Positions 20,205 through 28,345 are shown, counted from the first letter of the stretch. The stretch is DNA of 35,155 nt from Mesostigma viride (GCA_009746045.1 RPFO01000310.1:3013445-3048599); one strand, 5' to 3'. Numbers and translations: made by a program. Notes: a model not told the origin generated them from the letters alone.

Positions 20205-20594
20205 ATGGTTTGTGTGCCGGCAAGTGTCACTTTTGCGGGCACCGCCTGGGCCAAGGTAACGCCATCCGTGAACGGTAAAGCTGAAATAACGTTACCTCAT
20301 CATTTCTTGATGTTCTTGAATGAGTTTAAGCTTGCGAGGCGTTGTCAGTTTCGAGTCTTGATGCGCTTTCTTGACCGTTGCCTGCCCCTCTCTAAAACCC
20401 CCTTTTTTGATGATGTTACCAGGCATTTGCCTTACCCTAGTGTAATTGTGCAGGTTTTTAGGCGCTTAATGGGTTTAAATACCTTCATAGATGTTAGTTC
20501 TTCTTTTGCTACGTTCATACTGCATGATTGTGTGGCCATGGGCTGCATCAAGCGTGCTTTCGAGCTTACACTTGTGAGTGAAAAGTCTTGGTGA
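20205..20594 (+). CDS. Possible small hypothetical ORF, 129 codons
   Basis: An ATG-initiated frame of 129 residues beginning MVCVPASVTFAGTAW and ending at TGA. Composition is plausible for protein and the frame is longer than its neighbours, but I recognise no family, no second copy and no flanking signals. It could equally be a chance frame or part of a decayed exon. Confidence 0.2.
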   Translation: MVCVPASVTFAGTAWAKVTPSVNGKAEITLPHHFLMFLNEFKLARRCQFRVLMRFLDRCLPLSKTPFFDDVTRHLPYPSVIVQVFRRLMGLNTFIDVSSSFATFILHDCVAMGCIKRAFELTLVSEKSW

Positions 20595-21257
20595 TAAACC
20601 ACTGTCATAATGTGCCAGCAAGTATGTTGGCCATGTCATGGCAAAGCAAAACAGCTTTAGCCATGTCTATTCTTGTTAGAAACAATTGAAATATGCTTAA
20701 CCTACCCATCATATTGGTGGTTAAGACTTATAATACAACCCTTTGTAGGTAGGTATCCATACCCATTCCCTACGTGCGTGCATAGGCTCTCACACATACT
20801 AAGGTATCATATACCTGCAATATGATGATGCAAGCATGTTGTCCTATTATGCTAGAAGGGAAATGAGTTGATTGGCATGGCTGGTTGCCACGGTGGTGTG
20901 TAGTATGACCGCACTTACATGCTAGCATTTTGCTAGCAAGGCCCAGTCCTATTATAGGACTGGCAGTATTTTGTGTGTTTCAGGCAGTGCCTGTGGCCAA
21001 ATTGAGTCCAGTTTTTTTCTACAGGTCAAGAACTATATTTTTTACATGCCTATATTTTTTAAACATGCATATGGAATTTATTCAATTTTTCCCAATCGTG
21101 CTTCCACACTACTAAACCCTAGGGCGACCCCACCGTCCACCCGGCCGTCCACCTGGCCGTACTGTGACAGGCGCCAGTATCGTGGGAACCTCTAGTATCA
21201 TGGGATATCCGTTCAAGTCCTATTCGCGGGCCGCGAGTTCCTATCTAATGATGCATT
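20595..21257. other. Spacer left of the palindrome module
   Basis: No gene recognised. A near-perfect 21-nt palindrome, CCAGTCCTAT-T-ATAGGACTGG, lies at 20943-20963. Positions 21172-21205 contain TATCGTGGGAACC and TATCATGGGATATCC, which resemble the CACGAT/CCCACGATA words inside the module and may mark its outer edge. Confidence 0.4.
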
Positions 21258-21260
21258 GGT

Positions 21261-21297
21261 GTTGGATTTGCATGCAATGAGTCTTGTTTATTACAAT
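21261..21297 (-). promoter_or_regulatory. Shared 3'-flank motif downstream of gene A
   Basis: In gene sense it reads AATAAACAAGACTC followed by the palindrome TTGCATGCAA and ATCCAAC, about 100 nt after the stop. It closely matches the sequence about 77 nt after gene B's stop, and weaker similarity extends across about 80 bp of both 3' flanks. It probably acts in 3'-end formation. Confidence 0.6.
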
Positions 21298-21397
21298 GTA
21301 CAATAGGCAAAGTCCTAATCAACAATGTCCTCAACGAGGTGCCTCCAAGGGCACACTCACTACAGGGAGGAATAGCCCCTTCCCCTTTCTAGACCCC

Positions 21398-22948
21398 CTA
21401 CTCATCCTCAACCACAATCACCTCCCGGTGCTGAACATCAGCAACCAAGTGTGCGTCCCTCTCAATAATGCGCCTCGCCCCGTCGCGGAAGCGATCCACC
21501 AACCGCCTCATGGCCAGCGCGTCCCACCCGACGCCACCGCCGAGTGCCTCAAAGAAGGCCACAGCCAGTGCATTGCCCGCAGACCCGGAGCTCTCCAACT
21601 GGGGGTGATCCCTGATGTACTGCAGGGCGGACAGGAAACCGTTGACTCCCGCGGGGTAATTCTCATTCCCCCCCACAGCGCGAACAGCGAAAGAAGCGCG
21701 AGCAGCAGGAGCAGCAGCAGGAGCAGCAGCAGGAGCAGCAGCAGGAGCAGCAGGAGCAGCAGCGGCGGCGGCGGCGGCGATGGCGGCCGGCAGACCACGG
21801 AAACCACACTCTGACACGTTGTCCACCACGCGCAGGTGGCGATCCAAGTCCTCGCGGCTGGTGGCCTGGTAGGTGCAGCCCAGGATGGTCACGGTGCCGT
21901 TATCACCAGGGAGAGAAAGCTTGTTGGGGCAGGGCCTGACAAGCTTGGCGCAGGTGTTGTCGTGAATCGCCTCCTCGCCGAGCACGACCTCGCCGCCGCA
22001 CCCGCGAGCGCACAGACGCACATTCACAAGGGTGAATGTGAGTCTGTCGACACCCACATTGCGCTTGTACTGGCTGCCAGTGCGCATCAGGAGCTCCTTG
22101 CATTCTGGGCAGCGCTTGCCAATCACACGGGCGTTGGGCCTGGTAGAATTATACTCCAGAGCGTGGGCCTCGAGCATATCAGCGCACTTGTTGCAGTGCT
22201 GAGGGACGCAGGTGTGGACGCCCTCCACGAGGTAGATGATGGGGTACTTCCCCTCCGTGCCGAAGGGCTCGGTGCAGATGTCGCAGCACGCCAGCCTCTT
22301 CTCGAACCACGTGATCTTGTGGTTCGCCTCCTCGAGAGCCAAGCGCATCTTCTTGAGCTCTTCGCGAGTGGGATCAGGGGAGAAAGAACGACGCCTGCTG
22401 CGGTTCCTCTCGCGCTCCAACTCCTCCTGCGTCTCCCTCAGCTGGCGCTGCAATGCGGCTAAGTCCCCACCGCTGGGCCCAGCGCCTCCAGAACGAGAAC
22501 GGGAGCTGGGACCACCACGCAGCAGGCCTGCATGCAAAGGAAAACACACAGACAACTGCAAAATGTATCAGATAGTGGCCATCACCTGCAACATCCAACA
22601 GATAGTGGCCATCACCTGCAAAATCCAGCAGGCAATCGAAAAGGGATGCATAAAACAGCAGACCACGTACTGGGAGCAGCCGCAGGGCGAGACTGAGCCA
22701 CCAGGTCGTCGATCGCAGCGTGCGAATTGACTTCCGTGCCTGCGTCGTCCAGGTGGTCGTAGTCGTTGTGGTCAAAAAGGTCGTCAGAGGGGTTCCAGCC
22801 TGCAAAGAATGAATAGAAAATGCCAATGGCGTTCCTGTCAGCTGCTGAAAATGCCCAAAAAACAAACCAAGGAAACACAAAAACAGACATGCATGGGAAA
22901 ATACGTACGCTCAGGTTCCTGGGCCTCATGTTCTTGGGTCGTCGCCAT
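21398..22948 (-). CDS. Gene A: RING-like plus TRAF-type zinc-finger protein (intact copy)
   Basis: Three exons on the minus strand: 22909-22948, 22671-22799 and 21398-22527, giving 432 residues. Both introns start GTACGT and end CAG. An acidic N-terminus is followed by a charged, probably coiled-coil segment (about 78-135). A RING-like cluster follows: CDIC 138-141, H161, C163, HCNKC 167-171 and CPEC 196-199. A TRAF-type finger with C229, C233, H245, C249, C256, C274 and H287 comes next. Then an Ala/Pro run (about 304-334) and a C-terminal domain I do not recognise. RING plus TRAF-type fingers usually mean an E3 ubiquitin ligase or signalling adaptor. The RING spacing is unusual (no normal third cysteine), so catalytic competence is uncertain. 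Its mirror copy at 33708 is frameshifted. Confidence 0.8.
22528..22670 (-). other. Gene A intron 2 with internal tandem duplication
   Basis: 143 nt. In gene sense a 30-bp unit TTGCAGGTGATGGCCACTAT is repeated twice, with a third TTTGCAG beyond. Each unit offers TTGCAG|GTGATG, which is both a plausible acceptor and a donor, before the true acceptor CATGCAG. Confidence 0.7.
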
Positions 22949-23460
22949 AGCTGGCTAGCTGCTGATAGTGGTATCCTGCTGCTGTTCTGAGTGGTTCGTG
23001 AGGGTTTGGCTGCATTTTTGGTCGTGTTTGGGCTTTTGGCCTCGTGGGGAGGAGGACGAACGGCATATTCCCGGCATATTCCGGGAATATTCCCACGAAT
23101 ATGCCGTGGGACGGTCGCTAGAAGGAAACGGTCGCGCCGCGTCGGCAGTTACGTGACAGGGATACGGACTGTCATGGCAGACTGAAGATCTGACAGGTGT
23201 CAGACGGGACAGTGTGCGACTGTCGTGGCAGATCTTCGTAACCGACGCGCGGCGGAACCGGCGCGGCGCGGACTGACGTGGCACGCTGTCAGATCTGACG
23301 TGGCACGGTACTGACATGGCAGGCCGTCCGAACCGGCAGCTGACGGATACGGTCTTGTACGGACTGTCATGTCAGACCGTCCAGGTGCCACGTGGCAGTC
23401 TGGCACGACACTTGGACGGATTCTAGTGGGAAATCCTACAATACACAAGCAGTTGCGTAT
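22949..23460 (-). promoter_or_regulatory. Upstream region of gene A
   Basis: Near 23064-23105 there are clustered TATTCC/GGAATA half-sites, including CCGGGAATATTCC, that resemble heat-shock-element spacing. From 23150 to 23410 there are many TGACGTGGCA, TGTCATGGCA, TGTCGTGGCA and TGACATGGCA variants and one perfect TGCCACGTGGCA, plus GGCGCGGCGCG palindromes. TGACGTGG and CACGTGG are classic bZIP/bHLH targets. Regulator identity is inference. Confidence 0.5.
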
Positions 23461-23650
23461 TGTAGTAATCTGTACTACTGTAGTAACACCTGATGCATTT
23501 CTACTTCTATTATACTGTCTGTACTACGATTCCTAGTGCAATTGTACTATGAGACGCCATGAGATAGAGACAAAGTCATGGATTTCCATTAGAATCATAA
23601 TAAGGCTTAATGCCCATAGGGGACTTTGTCTATTCCAAAGGGGCACTTAG

Positions 23651-24286
23651 TTAGTGAACCCCCTCCAGGGCCAGGCGGCGACAGAACTTGTCGTACATCT
23701 TGTCGCAGGTGGCATTCATGACCCTCAGTTCCCTCTCGCAGGCAGCGGGGGAAAAGTTGACAGGCAGATAGGCGTGGTACTCGGCCTTCACGAGGTCCAC
23801 GAGCACACGGCAATGCTCCTCTGCGGTCTTATCCTTATCCACCTGAGGAATGGATTCAACATACTCCTTCATCACATCCCACAGGCGGGGAATCGCGCAA
23901 ACGCGGTCAGACAGCTTAACCTCTAGGTCGATGGCCAGAGTTGCCACCTCCATACGCCTATCGCCATACTTGCAGGCGTCCATCCTCTTCTCAAAAGTGG
24001 AAAGGGACTGCACACCGCCTTGAGCGATGGCGATGGCAAAGTTGCGCAGGGCCCATCCTGTATAGTGGCAAAACGGCCCTGGCTGCCTGCGCTTAGAGAG
24101 GAAGCGCCCCTCAAGCTCAGTGGCAATAGCATCCAACAGCTGCATCCTTCGCTGCTCTGTCTTAGCTTTGACAGCGTCCCACGGCACTTGCAGCTCCTTG
24201 CTGACACCACACCCGTGGGGCCATGCCAACTCCACGATTTCGTGCACAATCTCAGCTGGCAGGCTGTTAAAAGTGGCAGCGGCCAT
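23651..24286 (-). CDS. Gene C: F-box-like protein, 211 aa
   Basis: Single exon, ATG to TAG, 211 residues. The N-terminus reads FNSLPAEIVHEIVELAWP then GVSKELQVPWDA, matching the LPxEIxxxI...SKxxxxxW skeleton of an F-box, which binds Skp1 in SCF ubiquitin ligases. The rest is mostly helical-looking and includes ESIPQVDKDKTAEEHCRVLV. Gene D has the counterpart ASIPDVDREKTMERRVEELV at a similar position, so C and D are paralogues. It is divergent from gene B across a 471-bp promoter. The mirror copy (32374) differs by one residue (His to Asp), and both copies are intact, the only gene in the module for which that holds. The F-box call is from pattern only. Confidence 0.7.
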   Translation of the reverse strand: MAAATFNSLPAEIVHEIVELAWPHGCGVSKELQVPWDAVKAKTEQRRMQLLDAIATELEGRFLSKRRQPGPFCHYTGWALRNFAIAIAQGGVQSLSTFEKRMDACKYGDRRMEVATLAIDLEVKLSDRVCAIPRLWDVMKEYVESIPQVDKDKTAEEHCRVLVDLVKAEYHAYLPVNFSPAACERELRVMNATCDKMYDKFCRRLALEGVH

Positions 24287-24757
24287 GTCTTCTTTGTGGT
24301 AGTGGTGCTAGTGCTGTTGGGATGCTGGAGCAGGCGAGAAGTGCCCACTTTGACGTGGTGTCGGACCTTTGTACCTCGCCCCACGGCATCTTCGCGGAAT
24401 ATTCCGTGGCACGACGATCTCCCACGGGACGCCGCCACGTGGCAGAGATCGGACGGTCCACGGCAATTCAGATCTCCCATGATAGTACGGCGTATCTCGG
24501 ATACGGCGCGGCGCCGGTACGGCCGGACCAGTATCATGGATACTGGTCCGAGTACCGTGGCACGGCATTCCGCCACGTCACTACCGCGCCGCGCCGCGCC
24601 GCGCCATGGAACCTTCTAGAGGATCGATCCCAGCCGTCCGATGAAGATCTCGTGGGAGGGCCAGTTTCCACAGGTACAAAGGTCGTGCAGGCCTACCAAA
24701 TGCACCATCACACCACAGAACAGCCATAGCCAGCGCAGAAAACAACAGCAGACCGCC
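24287..24757. promoter_or_regulatory. Bidirectional promoter of genes C and B
   Basis: The 13-mer AGGTACAAAGGTC occurs on the minus strand at 24364-24376 (about 80-90 nt upstream of C's ATG) and on the plus strand at 24672-24684 (about 75-86 nt upstream of B's ATG), so it is probably the core promoter element. Between them lie GCGGAATATTCCG, CGCCACGTGGCAG, several CCGTGGCAC words, GTATCATGGATACTGG-type inverted repeats and a GCGCC repeat at 24580-24604. Confidence 0.65.
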
Positions 24758-25925
24758 ATGTCTCAGCTTGATGCAGCAGCTGGGCCGGTGTTCAGGCGTC
24801 AGACTAGGGCACAGACTAGGGCCTCTATGGGCTTGGCTCCCAGATGCTATGGATTGCCATATCCTCGCTGCACAAAAACTAGGACTGGTTGTTCCGCCAT
24901 AGCTCCTGCGCTTGTGCCAGTGCCTGCGCCTGTGCCAGCGCCAGTGCCTGTGATTGTGCCAGTGCCAGTGCCTGCTGCGCCAGTGCCTGAGCCTGTGTAC
25001 GTGCCTGGGCTATTCGCCCCTCGGTTTAAGGACTCTGACATTTGGCCTCACAGGCCATGTGTGGCCAAATGGTAGTGGCGATTCCAAGTTTCCTCTGGTG
25101 CATTGCGTCACCTGCAAAAAGGTGCCGGAGAGGGCAGTGTGCAAGAAGGAGAACGGGGAGATGCAGTGCCGGGGGTGCGCTCTGGATGAACTGAGCGACA
25201 AGGTGGATGCACTAGGTCCCTCTCCTCCCACGGAGCAGGTGCAGGAGACTGTCAAGAATTTTGACACGGGCTTGCAGATTTACAAGTACGAATATGAGCC
25301 CAAGCGTCTCCCACCTCCTCCCACCGGCTACCCTCTGTCCAAGTGCATGTGCGCTGTGTGCAAGAAGCCTGCTCTCCACGCGCACGAAGTGGTGAAGGAG
25401 GTCACCCCTCAGATGCTGGAGACTACTTCCCATTTCCGTGTTGCCAAGCTCGTGGTTGGCGACGTCGTTTGTGGGATCTGCCGCAACGAGTTCCTGGCCC
25501 AGTATGTCGACAACAACGTGGTCATCAGCAAGGCCATGTCTCGCGGCATGCAGTATTGGGAGTACAAGGGCCATATCGATGAGGTGTTCCAGTACAACGA
25601 GGAACTCCACAAGATGGCAGAGCGCGCCCAGGACAACACGCACGGCCCCTCCAGTGACAAGTTTTACTGGCCTCGCAGGCAGTGCCAGAAGTGCATGAAG
25701 CGCATCGACATCAACGTGCAGAACCTGTATGTGGCTCCAAGGCCTCGTTCTTTTGACGTTGACTTGGTCTGCTACGAGTGCGCCAAGTTCTGCAGCCTTG
25801 TTTCTGAGGCTGTCGCTTTCCCGGGCTTTAGCCGCCCCAACAACCGTCTCAAGCGTAATGCAGAGGCCGGGGGCTTCCTTCTGTACGATGTTGTGGGGTC
25901 CAACAAGCCCTATTTCTTCGCGTAG
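24758..25925 (+). CDS. Gene B: multi-CxxC zinc-binding-type protein, intact copy
   Basis: Two exons, 24758-24996 and 25076-25925, giving 362 residues. The 79-nt intron starts GTACGT, as in gene A, and ends GGTAG; splicing is required because the first frame stops at 25073. An N-terminal Val/Pro repeat (about residues 50-78) is followed by a Cys-rich body with CxxC pairs at 90/93, 111/114, 172/175, 212/215, 283/286 and 312/315, enough for about three zinc sites. I recognise no named domain. It may be a divergent zinc-ribbon, PHD or RING relative, or an unknown family. It pairs with gene C on a shared promoter. The right-arm copy at 30731 is broken by several indels, so this is the better model. 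Confidence 0.7.
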
Positions 25926-26001
25926 GGTGTCATCTGGGCACTTCATTGGCCCATGCAAGCCTATGGAGGCTACTGTTGATAGGGACTTGTGGTATTCTAT
26001 T

Positions 26002-26037
26002 TTGTAATGAATAAGACTCTTTGCATGCAAATCCAAC
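26002..26037 (+). promoter_or_regulatory. Shared 3'-flank motif downstream of gene B
   Basis: TTGTAATGAATAAGACTC followed by TTTGCATGCAAA and TCCAAC. This is the counterpart of the gene A motif and includes AATAAGACTC, which also follows gene D. Confidence 0.6.
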
Positions 26038-26071
26038 ACTCATGCACTAGGCGTAGGACTTGACTTGTTTG

Positions 26072-26675
26072 CGAAAAGTTCGGGCTATGCGGATAGCCCG
26101 AACTTTTGGGGATAGCCCGAACTTTTGGAAACCTTGCTAGGGAAAAGTAAAAGTTTCCAGTGAGGATCCCAGCCATTTGAAAAGTTCGGGCTATGGTTCG
26201 GGCTATCAGTTTATAGCCCGAACCGGACCCTTTTTCCCCTTGGGCGGTGGTGTCATGCATTGTACATGGGGTAGGGACTTGGTTATTTGGACAGTGTGCA
26301 GTGTATGTGTGTGTTTCTTCCTTAGATTGCTAACACATAAAATATAGGGGTATTTCCTGTATATACAGATAGGATTGCTAACACATAAAATATAGGGGTA
26401 TTAGCTATGATTATATATAGATGACAATTGCTAACACATAAAATTTTATGTGTTGGGAAACAGAGTAAAAGAAAGAGTAGCATCCACCCATAGCAACACA
26501 CCGCCCAGAGGGAAAAAGGGGAGGTTCGGGCTATAAATCGATAGCCCGAACCATAGCCCGAACTTTTCAAAATGGCTGGGATCCCCACTGGAAACTTTTA
26601 CTTTTCCCTAGCAAGGTTTCGAAAAGTTCGGGCTATCCCCAAAAGTTCGGGCTATCCGCATAGCACGAACTTTTC
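26072..26675. mobile_element. Hairpin-rich MITE-like element
   Basis: About 600 bp with terminal inverted repeats of about 178 bp (26072-26250 and 26499-26675). Each terminal repeat contains several copies of AAAAGTTCGGGCTAT in alternating orientation, so it is palindromic inside as well. The first 35 bp form AAAAGTTCGGGCTAT-GCGG-complement. The centre has three ATTGCTAACACATAAAAT units. No coding capacity was recognised and no clear target duplication is visible. Mirrored at 29982-30584. Confidence 0.7.
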
Positions 26676-26925
26676 GTGGGAGCCTATGGATGGGCGCCAC
26701 GTGGCACGGTATCCCACGATAGTTGCCGGCGCCGCGCCGGCGCGACGCTCCACGGAATATCGTGGGACCCGGCGCGACGCTTGCACGGCACTATCGTGGG
26801 ACGCCGTGGCCGAGAGGGTATAAAAGCGGAGTCACGGGCGTTTGGGGGTAGGTCTCACCTCCGACACTGCCAGGCACACAGTCATCCACACGCAGACAGC
26901 CATCCTTACAGCTGTAAAATACACA
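26676..26925 (+). promoter_or_regulatory. Promoter of gene D
   Basis: GCGCCACGTGGCACG at 26695-26709, TCCCACGATAG, a GGCGCCGCGCCGGCGCGACG palindromic cluster, CACGGAATATCGTGGG, a repeated CACTATCGTGGGACG, then a TATAAAAG box at 26819-26826, about 100 nt before the ATG. Confidence 0.7.
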
Positions 26926-27582
26926 ATGGCCCATGCTGGTGCTACTTTCGAGGATCTGCCAAGCGAAATTTTGTTTGTTTTGGCAGAGCTCAGCTGGCCC
27001 TACTTGCGTGGTGTGAACAAGGCCTCTCACAAGGAATGGGAGGCCGTGCTGGCGATAATGGAGGCAAAGGTTAGCGCTGTGCGCAATTTGATTGACGAGG
27101 AACTGGAGTTCCGCGATGCCAACCCCGATTGGTGTTCGAACAGAGGACACCCGTCGCCTGTATGAGATGACGCATGATCAGCTGAGGGCCATTTATGACA
27201 AGGTGTCTGTGCCCCGCTTGCGTGAGGCGGAGGGGTACTTGTACACTACCCGCGCTGATCGTTTGGAGCAGATGGATTACACCTACACTGATTTTGTGGA
27301 GGTGATCGAACAGATTGGCGTGAACCCCGGCCCCCACACTAGGGCGGCGAGGGACGCCTATTTCGCATCCATTCCTGATGTGGATCGCGAGAAAACGATG
27401 GAGCGTCGCGTGGAGGAGTTGGTCGATATTCTGTGCGCGGCATTGTGGCTGACGACACGGAGGCCAACGGGGGTGTGCCAACGATCCATTTGGCCAACGT
27501 TCTCAGCGACATTTTCGACCCACAAGCACATGATGATGTGCCGTCTCACGGCCATCCCTCGTTTAACCGGGAGATGCGTTAA
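26926..27582 (+). pseudogene. Gene D: F-box-like paralogue of C, frameshifted
   Basis: The start at 26926 gives FEDLPSEILFVLAELSWP then GVNKASHKEWEA, an F-box-like N-terminus parallel to gene C. The frame shifts near 27135 and continues as TRRLYEMTHDQLRAIYDKVS through ASIPDVDREKTMERRVEELV. Near 27438 it shifts back to the original frame, where GIVADDTEANGGVPTIHLAN leads to a TAA at 27580-27582. The protein would be about 218 residues. Neither shift is explained by GT-AG splicing. The right-arm copy is disrupted at or near the same points plus another. Either the gene is decayed in both arms or the assembly has errors here. Confidence 0.65.
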
Positions 27583-27599
27583 ACAGGCAAATAGGGATC

Positions 27600-27780
27600 A
27601 ACTTATATAGCCTATTGGAAAAGGCTATATCCCATGGACTGTCTTATATAACTTTTAATAAGACTCGATTCCTATTGAAATTTGTCTCACAATGAGTCCC
27701 ACAATGAGCCCCACTTAAAAAAAAATCTAAACCGCATACTATAAATAGCTAATGGAGCTATAGGGGTACCAGAATCCCAC
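27600..27780 (+). promoter_or_regulatory. Gene D 3' flank with hairpin and AATAAGACTC motif
   Basis: ATATAGCCT and AGGCTATAT form a hairpin at 27605-27630. AATAAGACTC at 27657-27666 matches the motif after gene B. This stretch leads into the box array. Confidence 0.5.
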
Positions 27781-27811
27781 GAAGAATAGGGATTTCCCGC
27801 CACCCGCGCCT

Positions 27812-28331
27812 GTCACGTGACCTGTGTGCCACGTGGCATGTCCCGATTGGTCAGCCTAGTCTCATGGGATTCCAGATTCACACGGTGCCACGTGGCAGCT
27901 ATCCATTCGTCGGATGTCCCATGGGACTCCAGGGACCCCCATGGGTGCCACGTGGCAGGTTCCGATTGGACAGGGTGTATCATGGGACGCCAGGGTCCCT
28001 GGGTGCCACGTGGCGGGATCCGATTGGACAGGGAGTACCATGGGAGTACAGGGTCCCACGGAGATTCGGGGTCCCTGGTGCCACGTGGCGGTTACCGATT
28101 GGACAGGGAGTCCCATGGGTGCCACGTGGCAGCGTCCCATTGGCCAGGGAGGTCCCATGGGTGGCCAGGGTCCCACGGGTCCCTGGTGCCACGTGGCGGT
28201 CGCCGATTGGTCAGATAGTCCCATGGGAATCTCAGGGTGCCACGTGGCAGCCTCCCATTGGCGGCTACTACGCCAGGGTCCCTGGCAGGGTCCCACGATA
28301 TATTTATCCCAACAATTGACGGGTTAGAGGC
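27812..28331 (+). promoter_or_regulatory. Array of CACGTG and CCAAT boxes, left half
   Basis: CACGTG occurs nine times: 27814, 27830, 27889, 27949, 28007, 28082, 28123, 28190 and 28241. Most are within TGCCACGTGGC. Spacing is mostly 41-75 bp. Nearly every one is followed about 10-15 bp later by ATTGG (inverted CCAAT) and then by CATGGGA and CAGGGTCCC words. The array ends in a TATATTTATCC stretch and the palindrome axis. CACGTG binds bHLH and bZIP factors and CCAAT binds NF-Y. No gene starts directly beside it. Confidence 0.85.
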
Positions 28332-28345
28332 GCCTCTAACCCGTC
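28318..28345. other. Palindrome axis
   Basis: GACGGGTTAGAGGC meets its exact complement GCCTCTAACCCGTC with no intervening base between 28331 and 28332. Pairing continues outward on both sides through the box arrays. Confidence 0.95.

Larger units (their letters stand above)
21258..28331 (+). repeat. Giant palindrome, left arm with four-gene module
   Basis: Pairs with 28332-35155 as p with 56663-p near the axis, drifting by a few bases outward through indels. There is no spacer at the axis. The outer edge cannot be fixed because the right arm runs off the window at the position matching 21508. I place the left edge provisionally at the shared 3' motif of gene A. Gene order is A(-), C(-), B(+), hairpin-rich element, D(+), box array. 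Confidence 0.85.

Noticed and set aside
21836-22462. 208-codon plus-strand frame opposite gene A exon 3
   Set aside because: Antisense shadow of a GC-rich coding exon with zinc-finger codons. The minus-strand product has ordered RING-like and TRAF-type cysteines.
23923-24619. 199- and 217-codon frames overlapping gene C and its promoter
   Set aside because: They are antisense or out-of-frame to the well-supported gene C and run through promoter palindromes. Their mirror-arm conservation is due to duplication.
25212-26039. 275-codon minus-strand frame opposite gene B
   Set aside because: Antisense to the CxxC-rich coding exon, no domain of its own, and it extends into the 3'-flank motif.
27862-28319. 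Open frames of 130-150 codons through the box array on both strands and in both arms
   Set aside because: They read through repeated CACGTGGC and CATGGGA units in several frames at once, giving GATWQ- or CHVA-type repeats. This reflects regulatory or satellite DNA, not protein.
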